Positions 1-9,817 of a DNA stretch of 64,000 bases are shown here, piece by piece. Source of the stretch: Palaemon carinicauda (Eukaryota > Arthropoda > Malacostraca > Decapoda > Palaemonidae); contig NC_090730.1 of assembly GCF_036898095.1 (NCBI RefSeq), positions 22,163,666 to 22,227,665 of the forward strand, in the 5' to 3' direction. The stretch's first letter is position 1; every line of letters starts with the position of its first letter. The position numbers and the translations under genes are program-made. The notes under the pieces were generated by a model. It did no database searches. It worked only from the letters and a program-made list of their open reading frames with translations, and was not told the DNA's origin.

Positions 1-359
1 CCTCTTAATGAGAGAATGCCTTGATGAAGTCATTGAGCTTCAGCACGGCATTTCATTCCCGTGCTGAAACTTGGTGACGGGCAAGAGGGCTCTCGAACTT
101 GGGGAAATTACTCCCCCAGTTCGAATCTAAATTTCTCTCTTTCACCTTTTTCTTTTTCTCAATATTACTTTGACCTTATCCTAATTTCATAAACTTTCTT
201 TCGTCTTGCTTTCCAAACTCTGAGAAAAATTTCCCTCATTATATATGTGTATATATTATGTACATATATATTTATTTTTTTTTTCTCCTATGGCTTGGAT
301 GTTTTTACATCCATTGTAGCCCCGGCGGGGATGTTCATACATCCTTTATTGCTGCCTGC
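1..359. other. Left-edge sequence, no gene seen
   Basis: No coding region is supported here. A perfect hairpin lies at 39-68: a 10-bp stem (ttcagcacgg / ccgtgctgaa) with a 10-nt loop. The stretch 120-290 is pyrimidine-rich and ends in an AT-rich run. It could be host DNA or the outer part of the 5' leader of the LINE that follows; I cannot place the boundary. Confidence 0.4.
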
Positions 360-804
360 TTTGATGAATGGGAGGAGGTATCACGGTTGAGAGGTGTTTG
401 CATTCAAAGCTATATGTGAGAGTATTGGATGATTTCAGCCATCCCGAAGATGGTTTGGACCTTTTTGGCGGAACTATTCTCAAGTGTTGGGTCTTCGGAA
501 TCCAGGGGGGATCCAATGCTTGGGGTAGGACTCTCGGCTTTTGGCCGGAAGCCTATCATTACAGATATGGGGAGGATGATTCCATAATTTCTTGGTCTCA
601 GTCCTAACAGGCGGGTTCAGCTTACACCTGTGCCTCTATATCTGTTTTGATGCTATCCTTCGGGTAGGGTATGGAGTGGACCATCTTGGAAGTATACTCT
701 CATTGTGCCGATAGTGGAGAGTACAAATTTCCTTTCTGACGTGTGATGGCTTAACATTCTCGAGCAGGTTCATCAAACTAACCCTTTTCTCTCTCTCTCG
801 TCTA

Positions 805-2590
805 ATGGATTCTTTAAGTAACGAACCCCCATCCCCTGGATATGCTGACTCTCCCCCGGCACTGTTGACGACCTCTGCTAATTCAATTAAGGAAAATTGT
901 GTTGACGACCTAGGAACGAAAAATGACCCCTCTACTAATGTTTTAAAACCAATTAAGTCGGGTAACAAATGGAAACTAAGAATCCTTCATGTTACCCAAA
1001 TTCCAATAAATACTGATTATGATATGATATATAAAGCATTTAGATGCTATGGAGTGATAAAAGAAATTAGAATGAAACTTGAAAATGAAAAATGGCATTC
1101 ATGGATAACTTATAATAATCATGAAGAAGCATTCAATGCAATATGTAACATCAATGATATCAAAATTAATAACTTAAATGTCATGGGTGCCCTATGTGAT
1201 AAGATACCAAACAGTTTGGATGTACTGTCTATAGACTTGCTGACTGGTTTGAGAAAGATATTGATTTAACTATGCTCCCCCAAAGAAAGCCAAAACCACC
1301 AATGTGGCTTGTTTCCGAGCCTAAAGGGAGTAATGGGAATTATTTTAAAATTAGCAAGCTAATTCAGAAAAAGGTAGGAACCATTGCACCAGGTGAAATA
1401 TCTCGCTTTGGGAAAAATAGCTTCCTAATCCATGCAAAATCATACACGCAATCAGTAATACTGTCTAACCTTACGACAAGCAGTGATGAGGATATGTTAG
1501 ATGTCAAACCCCACCTAAACTTTAGTTACAGAAGGGGAGTAGTCTTCAATAAAGATCTGTATGAATTTACAGAAGAGGAAATACTAGCCATGTGCCCATT
1601 AACAGTGTGGAAAGTGCATAAGATTCCTGGGACGTCAATGATTATCCTTACTTTCCAGGATGCTGATGTGCCTTTCCACATCGATATTGAAAATGAAAGA
1701 ATAAAAGTTTGACCTTTTAAACAAAAGCCCTTACAATGCTTCAAATGTTTCAAATTTGGGCATCCTTCTAAAGTTTGTAAAAATGAAAAAAAGTGTAGCA
1801 TCTGTGCCAGTCCTTATCATGGAGAGTGTACACTTGAGCCCAGCTGCTTGAATTGCAATTCAAACCATAAATCCACTGACAGGAGCTGCGAGATTTATAA
1901 GTTTGAAGAAGCAGCCCTCAACAAATCCAGAGTAGAACACATAAGTGTAGGACATGCCAAAAGACTACTGAAAAAACCAAACAGCTATGCAAAGGCACTG
2001 AAATCAAGAGAAAATATACCACTGGAGACATCGAACCCACATAGTGCTGCCAGTAATTCCAAGAAAAGAAGTACATCATCTAATGATAGTAAGGTTTTAC
2101 GTGACAAGGTAAGCATATTGCCTTCCAAGGCTTTGCCACTGTGTATTAAAACTGCGACACTGCCCACTTCTATACAAATTTCATCCCCCATTACCAGCAA
2201 TAGTACTAACCTCTTTTAGGCCTTGCCTTGTCCTTGCCTGATTTGACGGAGGTTCCACCCGAAACAAAGTTACCAAGTGCACCTGTGGTAGGGAAGGTGC
2301 AAAAACCTGGTAGATCCTCACCACCTATAAATAGGAAAAGAGAGAGACCTCCATCTCTCTCACCACCTTCCATAAGAAATATTAGAGTTATGACATCAAA
2401 TAAATATGATGTTTTGTCTGTTGATGTTTCTGATCACCCAGAAGACAATTTAAATAAATCAGAAATTCAAGTTGAGGTCCACCATCTCCCTCAACAATTG
2501 GATCAGAAGGACAACAAGAAAAGCACAAACAAAAAACCATATTTATCAAGACCCTCTCTAATAAAACCACCGGGAAATAGCATTAGATAA
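805..2590 (+). pseudogene. LINE ORF1: gag-like RNA-binding protein with CCHC zinc knuckles, broken
   Basis: The frame begins with ATG at 805 and an N-terminal part that looks like an RRM-type RNA-binding fold (about residues 45-125). A frameshift near 1215-1270 moves the reading into the frame that opens at 1272. A TGA at 1710-1712 interrupts it; the same frame then continues at once into Cys/His clusters, so the stop is probably a decayed CGA arginine codon. The clusters (1737-1890) include C-x2-C-x4-H-x4-C (CFKCFKFGHPSKVC), followed by two more Cys groups. A basic Ser/Pro-rich tail follows, with a stop at 2217-2219 and further open frame to 2590. In this LINE class the protein packages the element RNA with ORF2. 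Confidence 0.75.
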
Positions 2591-2659
2591 AAAATTGCTA
2601 ATGGGAAGACTTCATCTAAAAGTTCTTCCAAAAAATGAACCATAGTTTTTTCCTCCATT

Positions 2660-4589
2660 TTGCAATGGAATTGTCAGGGTTTAAGGGCCAAATATGAAGA
2701 ACTTAAGCTCTTAGTTTACGAGCATTCCCCCATAATTGTAAGTCTACAGGAGAGCAAGCTTGATGCTAATACCCCTTGTCCTCGCGAATATATTAGTTAT
2801 AGGACACCATATGATCACCAAGTGGGGAGCCATGGCGGGAGTCTCATATACGTTCGTCGAGATGTTCCCCAAGTTTCTCTGTCTATTCGTACACCTCTGC
2901 AGGCAGTGGTTGTACAGATTGACATAGGGAGAAAATATACAATTTGTTCTCTGTACTTGCCTCCAAATGATAACATTTGGGTGATAACTTAGTGGAGGTG
3001 ATTCAACAACTCCCTCAATCTTTTCTTTTACTTGGAGATTTGAATGGTAGACATCCTTTGTGGGGTGATGTTTTAGCAAACACGAGGGGAAATATCATAT
3101 CATCAATTGTGGAAAATGAAGATGCGGGACTCCTTAATACAGGAGAGCCCACACACTTTCATGTCCAGATAGGTACCTTGTCATGTATTGACCTATCAAT
3201 CGTAAGCTCTAATTGCCTTCTCGACTTCGATTGGAGGACATTAGATGATTGGCATACTAGTGATCATGCACCAATCATTATAAACACCAACAATGGTCCA
3301 CCTTTACAGAGATCGCCACGATGGAATCTTGACAAGGCGGACTGGGAAAAATTTTGTGAGCTAAGCGAAATTGAGGGGGATGCTGAACAGGTTGAAAATA
3401 TTGATGATGCCATAGACTTACTGAATGGAACTCTTCATACAGCAGGAGTCAATTCAATTCCCAAAACAACAGGGTTATTCAAACGACGACCAGTCCCGTG
3501 GTGGTCTTCAGAACTAACTTCCCTCCACAGAGCCACAAGAAGATCTCTAACACGATTGCGTAGACTCCGAACTGATGAGAATTTAATTATGTACAAGAAA
3601 TGTAGAGCACAGTTCCGTCATGCCATGAAAGAAGCAAGGCGCCAGTCATGGATGTCTTTTGTTTCCTCCATTAACAGTAGAACACCCCCATCTGCTGTGT
3701 GGAGGAAAGTGAAAAAGATAGCTGGCAAATTCACCCCCAACCCACCACCAGTGTTGAAGGTGAATGGTCAGTATGTAACTGAAGCAAATGATGTTAGCAA
3801 TCCCCTGGCTAATCATTTTTCAAATGTATCCAGCAAGTGTGTAGGAGCCCCTGGTCACCAGTATAAGAGCATTGAAGAAAAGAAAATTTTAAATTTTGCA
3901 ACAAGAAGGGAAGAGTCGTTTAATTCTCCTTTCACTGAAAGAGAATTTGATTCCGCACTTGCTCATTGCAATGATACAGCCCCTGGACCTGATGGAATTC
4001 CTTATGCAATGATTAAACATGTACATTTTAATACAAAGCTATTTATTTTAAGCATTATTAATAGAATATGGCATGATCATAGTTACCCAAGTGTTTGGGA
4101 ACTAGCCATTATTTTAGCCTTTTTAAAACCCGGTAAAGACAAGTTTTTAGCAGCAAACTATCGTCCTATTGCATTGACATCTTGTTTATGTAAAATCATG
4201 GAGAAGATGGTCAATGCAAGGCTGATATGGTACCTTGAAAAGAAAGGTATTTTATCACCGATTCAATGTGGATTCAGAAAAATGAACTCAACGACTGATG
4301 TGTTGATACGACTTGAGTCTTCTATTTGTGAAGCCTTTGCTTCCAAACAGCACCATGTTACAGTATTTTTTGAACTTGAAAAGGCATATGATACTACATG
4401 GAGATATGGTATACTTAAAACCATTCATGAAATCGGATTGAGAGGAGAGCTGCCACTATTTATTCAGGCATTTCTTTCACGTAGAGTTTTTCAAGTGAGA
4501 GTTGGGGAAGCTCTATCAGAGAGTAAGTGCCAGGAAGAAGGAGTTCCTCAGGGTAGTGTGCTGAGTGTAACCCTGTTTGCACTAGCAAT
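2660..4589 (+). pseudogene. LINE ORF2, first part: endonuclease and N-terminal RT
   Basis: The frame opens with MQWNCQGLRAK, the usual start of an apurinic-type endonuclease domain. A catalytic ESKL motif follows, and after a frameshift near 2975-2990 come GDLNGRHPLWG and SDHAPI, both endonuclease signatures. The RT domain shows PGPDGIPYAMIK, YRPIALTS, motif A (FFELEKAYD) and motif B (EGVPQGSVLS). Motif A normally begins with the catalytic Asp at the residue that is Glu here, so activity would be lost. The reading stops at the Tigger insertion just after motif B; the catalytic FVDD box lies on the other side of that insertion. Confidence 0.85.
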
Positions 4590-4591
4590 TA

Positions 4592-4608
4592 CAGTGGAAC
4601 CTCTACAT
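4592..4608 (+). repeat. Tigger terminal inverted repeat, left
   Basis: The first 17 bases (CAGTGGAACCTCTACAT) are the exact complement of 7397-7413 at the other end, and TA stands directly outside. Confidence 0.9.
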
Positions 4609-5115
4609 ACGAATTTAATCCGTTCCAGAACCAACTTCGGATGTAGAAATTGATCGGATGTCGAAACGAATTTTCCCATAAGAATACATTGAAATAGGAT
4701 TAATCCGTGGTTGAGCCCAAAAACCTATGATAACTTCTTAATAAACTATTACACATAACTTTCCCATGAGAATAATGAACACTAAATTAGATAATAGACA
4801 TGTAAATAAGAAGAATAGACATGTAAATAAGAAGAATTAGCAAAAAATGATAAATAAGAAACGGGTTTTTAGCGTCACTTTACCTTAGAAACTCCAGCGC
4901 AGGTGTTGTTCGTCTTCGCTACGCAGAGAGGAGAGAGGAGACGGACGGACGGCGAGGAGGTAGAGAGGTTAACTACGATAAACGTAACACTACCGTAACT
5001 TATTCTAACTTACACTAAGTGAACTTTAACATAACTTAGCTTATTTTTTTTTTTATTTTTATATTTTATGTTTTTTTTTACATTTTCTTTTTTTCTTTTT
5101 GATGATTACGTAATT

Positions 5116-6972
5116 TTAATCACTATCACTTACATTTAAAATTGACTGAATTTCTTTTGCTTCACTCTTTTCCGTTTTCTGTGTTTCACTTTCTTCCTCT
5201 TCACTCTTTGCCGTTTTCTTCGGTTCACTTACATCCTCTTCATCGCGAGTTCGCTTCGCAGTTTTTTTAAAGAAAGCATCGATAGATAATTGCTTCGTAC
5301 GGCTTTTCAGAATGTTTCGAAAGTGCGTTAGGCAAACATCATCGAATTGAGAAACTACACGACAAACCTGCAATTTCTTTGGATGGTATTTGTCGATGAA
5401 GTCGACCACGTCTTGATATTTTCCTAACACCTCTTTTATTTGCGCTGAACCTAACACATGTTCTACCTCCTCGCTCTCTTCCTCGTCATCACTCATGTGC
5501 TCCGACATAGCATGGAGTTCCTTGAGCTCATCCGTCGTCAGTTCGTCGTGATGTTCGGCGACGAGTTCCGTAACGTCATCTGCGTCGACCTCCAGACCCA
5601 TGGACTTGCCAAGGGAGACGATTTCCTCTACGGCTTCCGCTGCACCGACCACGGGATCAGGTTCGGGGTCAAAACCCTCGAAATCTCGGGGAGAAACTGC
5701 ATCAGGCCACAGCTTCTTCCATGCAGAATTGAGGGTCCGTCGAGTTAATCCCACCCAAGCCTGATCAATGATCTTTAAGCAGTGCACGATATTGAAGTGG
5801 CCCCTCCAAAATTCACGCAAAGTTAAGTTGGTGCTTTGCGTGACATTAAAGCACTGCTTGAATAAGTGCTTGGTGTACAGCTTCTTAAAATTAGAGATGA
5901 CTTGCTGGTCCATGGGCTGGAGGATAGAGGTGGTATTTGGTGGAAGATACAGCACCTTTATGAACTTGAATTCATCGAAGATATCATCTTCAAGTCCGGG
6001 GGGGTGAGCGGGTGCATTGTCAAGGCATAGCAGGCACTTTAAAGGCAATTTCTGCTCATGAAGACACTTCTTCACAGAAGGACCGAAAACTTGGTTTACC
6101 CATTGCACAAAGAATTGCCTAGTGACCCAGGCCTTCGAGTTGGATCGCCAGAAAACATGAAGCTGATCCTTATCGACGTTGTGTGCTTTAAAGGCCCTAG
6201 GGTTCTCCGAATGGTAAACAAGCAAGGGCTTGACTTTAAAGTCCCCGCTAGCGTTGGCACATAGAGCAAGAGTCAACCGATCCTTCATTGGCTTATGCCC
6301 AGGCAATTTCTTCTCTTCAGCAGTGATGTAGGTTCGACTCGGCATCTTCTTCCAAAACAGCCCGGTTTCATCACAATTGAACACCTGCTGCTCTACGTAG
6401 CCTTCTTCCTTTACGATATTTTCGAATTTCTTAACAAAGTCAGTTGCAGCCTTTGTGTCCGCACTAGCAGCCTCTCCGTGGCGAACAACTGAATGAATCC
6501 CGGACCGTTTCTTAAATTTCTCGAACCAGCCACGAGATGCCTTGAAATCATCTGAGGAAGGCTCGGTTGAACTCTCCCCAGCATCACCCACAGAGCTCTC
6601 CTCCTTCAAGTCCGTAAAGATGGCGTGCGCCTTCTCGCAGATAACGGTTTCGGTGATGGTGTCGCCAACGATCTCTCTATCCTTAATCCACACTAGTAGA
6701 AGTCGTTCCATCTCTTCTATGATAGGGGTACGGCGTTTGGAAATTATAGTGATCCCCTTAGAAGGTTTCACTGCTTTAATAGCTTCCTTCTGTTTAAGGA
6801 TTGTCGAGATCGTCGACATATTACGGCCATACTGTTTAGCAAGTTCACTCACGCGGATGCCACGCTCATGTTTTTCAATAATTTCCTGCTTAATTTCTAT
6901 AGAAAGCATTTCCTTCTTCCTTTTCTCACCACTACCACTACCACTGGCAAAACTAAGCCTTTTTGGACCCAT
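5116..6972 (-). CDS. Tigger/pogo DDE transposase, intact
   Basis: An uninterrupted 618-residue protein with the domain order of Tigger/jerky transposases. A basic N-terminus is followed by a CENP-B/psq-type helix-turn-helix (about residues 22-75, with ELAKQYGRNMSTIS), a second DNA-binding helix-turn-helix (about 85-175, with GWFEKFKKRSGI), then the DDE_1 catalytic core. Core aspartates are visible in NCDETGLFWK (near residue 201), CLDNAPAHP (near 317) and LQPMDQQVI (near 353). The C-terminal third is acidic and ends in a Lys/Glu-rich tail. The enzyme cuts at the terminal repeats and inserts at TA. The start ATG at 6972 is the first in frame and lies about 440 bp from the right end. With no stop or frameshift it may be a recent or active copy. 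Confidence 0.95.
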   Translation of the reverse strand: MGPKRLSFASGSGSGEKRKKEMLSIEIKQEIIEKHERGIRVSELAKQYGRNMSTISTILKQKEAIKAVKPSKGITIISKRRTPIIEEMERLLLVWIKDREIVGDTITETVICEKAHAIFTDLKEESSVGDAGESSTEPSSDDFKASRGWFEKFKKRSGIHSVVRHGEAASADTKAATDFVKKFENIVKEEGYVEQQVFNCDETGLFWKKMPSRTYITAEEKKLPGHKPMKDRLTLALCANASGDFKVKPLLVYHSENPRAFKAHNVDKDQLHVFWRSNSKAWVTRQFFVQWVNQVFGPSVKKCLHEQKLPLKCLLCLDNAPAHPPGLEDDIFDEFKFIKVLYLPPNTTSILQPMDQQVISNFKKLYTKHLFKQCFNVTQSTNLTLREFWRGHFNIVHCLKIIDQAWVGLTRRTLNSAWKKLWPDAVSPRDFEGFDPEPDPVVGAAEAVEEIVSLGKSMGLEVDADDVTELVAEHHDELTTDELKELHAMSEHMSDDEEESEEVEHVLGSAQIKEVLGKYQDVVDFIDKYHPKKLQVCRVVSQFDDVCLTHFRNILKSRTKQLSIDAFFKKTAKRTRDEEDVSEPKKTAKSEEEESETQKTEKSEAKEIQSILNVSDSD

Positions 6973-7189
6973 GATTTACGTAAATTATCGTTAATGGATG
7001 CACGTAAAAAATCACGATTAATTCACAGTTAATATCACAACGCAAAGAGCACAACCGCACGAAGCCGACGAGAACAGAGGACTGACCCAAGCCGCGCTAA
7101 TTGAGCGTCCCTCCGAGGTCGATGTGCTGCCTTCTATCGGCGGAAATAAAAAACACTTCAGGCGCTATGAGCACCGACTACGCGTACGA

Positions 7190-7413
7190 GTATTGTTTAC
7201 TTCGGGTGTCGAGAAAAACATTCGGGTGTAGAGTCGGAACGTGTTTGAATTGTACTTCGCGTGTCGAAAAATTCGGATACAACCGGTACGACGAAAATTG
7301 CTACTTCGTGTGTCGAAATAAAATTCGGGTGTAGAGTCAAAAATTTGCTCGAATTTGACTTCGGATGTTGGAAAATTCGGATGTAGATACGATCGGATGT
7401 AGAGGTTCCACTG
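7190..7413 (-). repeat. Tigger subterminal repeats and right terminal repeat
   Basis: Within about 215 bp the motif TCGgRTGTnGA occurs roughly eight times (near 7202, 7222, 7257, 7306, 7326, 7362, 7377 and 7393), in one orientation and at irregular spacing. The left end carries two such motifs near 4637 and 4653. Clustered subterminal motifs are typical binding sites for transposases; binding here is inference. The terminal 17 bases complement the left end. Confidence 0.75.
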
Positions 7414-7415
7414 TA

Positions 7416-8477
7416 ATGGGATATCCTTAGCAATTCCCCAGGATGTTCTCTCAACATTATTTGTGGATGATCTCTCCATTTCATTTGCTGGAGCCAGAAT
7501 GGCAATGGTTGAGAGAAAACTACAGCTCTCAATTGACAAATTATCCAGTGGGGTGATATGAATGGATTTAAGGTCTCGACAACTAAAACTACTATTGTAG
7601 ATTTCTGTCGTATCCGGGGAGCACATCCAGACCCGGATATATACATTAAAGGTCAACGTATCCCATGTGTATCGGAAACCAAATTTTTAGGTTTGATATT
7701 TGATTGTAGACTTACATGGGTTTCTCACCTAAAAGCGCTAAAAGCTAAATGTGTTGAAGCTCTGAATATTTTAAAAGTATTGTCCCATACATCATAGGGC
7801 CAGACCGCAATACTATTTTAAAATTATACAAGGCCTTGATTTTTTCCAAAATTAGTTATAGATGTGAAATATAATCTTCAGCCACCCCAAGCCGGTTAAA
7901 AATATTAGATTCAATACATCATGCAGGTATTAGATTGTCCACGGGAGCATTTAGAACCTCGCCTATCCCAAGTCTCCTTGTTGATGCTGGAGAGTTACCT
8001 CTAGACCTTTACCGAATGTCTTCCATTGTTCGGTATTGGTTTAGATTGCAAAGACTCCCCAACTCTTTAGCCTTTCAGACTGCAAGCCTTGTGAGACACA
8101 CATCATACTTTGAGTTGCACCCAAAATCTCCTCAACCTTATGGCTTTCGGGTGAAACGATTATTAAACAGTCTGGATATAATTAGAAGTAAGGTATTTCC
8201 ATTCAAGGTATCATCAACACCATGGAAATTCCCAGAGATATTTTTTTGTAAATACTTTATTGGAGTTAAGAGAAATATGACTGACCTAGAAGCCAGGTCT
8301 CTTTTTATGGAACATGTTGAAGAACATACAGTAGAGGATTGACTTTTATATATACTGATGGCTCCAAATCTGATGCTGGCGTTGGATTTGGAGTACATAG
8401 TAAGGATTTTAATTGTAGAGGTGCACTTCCTCTAACAGCTTCCCTATTCACTGCCGAACTTTATGGCATATTAACCT
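7416..8477 (+). pseudogene. LINE ORF2, middle part: RT catalytic box to start of RNase H
   Basis: This continues ORF2 beyond the Tigger insertion. Counting one TA, the frame resumes without a shift and quickly reaches the catalytic box FVDDLSISFAG. The thumb region follows with several breaks (stops near 7557, 7795 and 7870). A long open stretch (7935-8342) covers the RT-RNase H connection. After another shift at about 8339 the RNase H domain opens with YTDGSKSDAGVGFGV (first catalytic Asp) and TAELYGIL (catalytic Glu). DIRS copy A then interrupts it. Confidence 0.85.
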
Positions 8478-8479
8478 AT

Positions 8480-8650
8480 TTTTCAATATTAATCTTACCC
8501 GATGATCATGTAGCTGTCAACTCTGTTGCCCGACAGAAATCTACGGTCGGGATACGCCAGCGATCGCTATACAGGTGGGGGTGTACACAACAGCGCCATC
8601 TGTGGTCAGGTACTCCAGTACTTCTTGTCAACACCACCTCAATTTTTCCT
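8480..8650 (+). repeat. DIRS copy A left inverted terminal repeat
   Basis: It begins ttttcaatattaatcttacc and contains a segment that pairs with the right end of the element over about 150 bp, including the run through 8497-8640. The outermost bases differ from the right repeat; both outer ends are instead represented in the internal complementary region, as expected for DIRS elements. Confidence 0.88.
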
Positions 8651-9817
8651 CTGTCGTGCCACCGGCTAGACCTACTTGGATACGCTGTTGATTCTGGAGT
8701 TATTGTTCACGATTTGGTGATGTATTTGCTCTAGAGTTTAGCCTTCGCTATTCAGGAAGCTTTAACATTAGCTTAGCAAGTTTTTGGAATTAATTTGATT
8801 TAATTTTGGTGACGAAGAGAGTATGAACTCTCTTTCACTTTTAAATGGCCGACCCTTCCCTTAGACGGAAGTGTTGGTGTCGAAGAGAGTATAGACTCTC
8901 TTTCTTAATTTTGCTTAACAAAGTTATAGATTTATTTTATATCTCCGCCTTTTATAGGCCTCTTCGATTAACTTCCTTTTATTATAAACTTATAAAAATT
9001 AATTTTTATGTTTGTTTATATGCGACCTTTCCTAATAGTAGGCGGTCTTTTCTTGGAACCGAAGTTAATTAACATTGAGCCCGTTATATCGTTTTTACCT
9101 GTTAAGATTTTATGCTATTTTAATTTTAATGTTTTTGAAAGAATTTCTTTGATAGTCTCGTACTGTTTTCAAAGTTGAACTAACGTTTTGTTTTGTCTCC
9201 GCAGTTGTTGACGTTCAGAACGTTCAACTTGCGCTCTATCGTTACGATAGAGAGAGAGTATTCACGGTTTCACGTTGCAGTAAGAGTAAACCGATTCTAG
9301 CGTTTTGTTCATTCTTTCTTAGCTTAAATGGTTTTAATTCTAATAAAGGAACTTTTTATTTGGGAAATCTTTCAGTTTTTTTCCTTTAACAATAATTTGT
9401 TTTAACGATATATATAATTGGGCTCATCTCTCAGGTTCTAAGTCAAGAGAGAGGGAGATAGAGACGGAGGGAGAGAGAGGAGGATAAACGTTTCGTTCAA
9501 GCGGGTAACGTTGTTATCGTTTTTGCTCTTCTCCCTAGTCTCTTTAGGGGAAGAAGGTAAACGTTTCTAGAGTTTTATTCTTGTTCCCAGGCTTTATGCG
9601 GTGAGAGATTTTAAACGTAGTTTATTTGATCTAGTGTTTAGTCTCTTTTCCAGCCACTGAATTCTTTATCTTTCATTATGTTTTTCTGTTACATTGTAAT
9701 ACTGTTTTCGCAATTACTAACTTTTAATGAAGGATAGAATTGCGTGTTTCAGGTACAAACCACTTAAAGTTTCGAGTTCAGTGAAATAAGTGCAAACAGA
9801 AAATTAAAAGTGATAAA
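8651..9817 (+). other. Long untranslated leader of DIRS copy A
   Basis: About 1.1 kb without a supported gene. It contains a twice-repeated segment with the motif gaagagagtat..actctctttc (near 8815 and 8882), AT-rich stretches and a GA-rich run near 9440-9480. Copies B and C have only about 200-400 bp between the terminal repeat and gag, and their gag starts with a Cys-rich domain that is missing here. So this leader either belongs to another subfamily or replaced the gag start. Confidence 0.5.

Larger units (their letters stand above)
4592..7413 (-). mobile_element. Tigger/pogo-type DNA transposon, apparently complete
   Basis: Terminal inverted repeats begin CAGTGGAACCTCTACAT at 4592 and end with the complement at 7413. 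Both ends are flanked by TA (4590-4591 and 7414-7415), the target duplication of the Tc1/mariner-pogo group. The single gene inside is an uninterrupted transposase on the minus strand. Near the right end (7200-7405) a short motif of form TCGgRTGTnGA recurs about eight times and appears twice near the left end; these may be transposase binding sites. It interrupts the LINE RT domain, so it is younger than the LINE. Confidence 0.93.
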
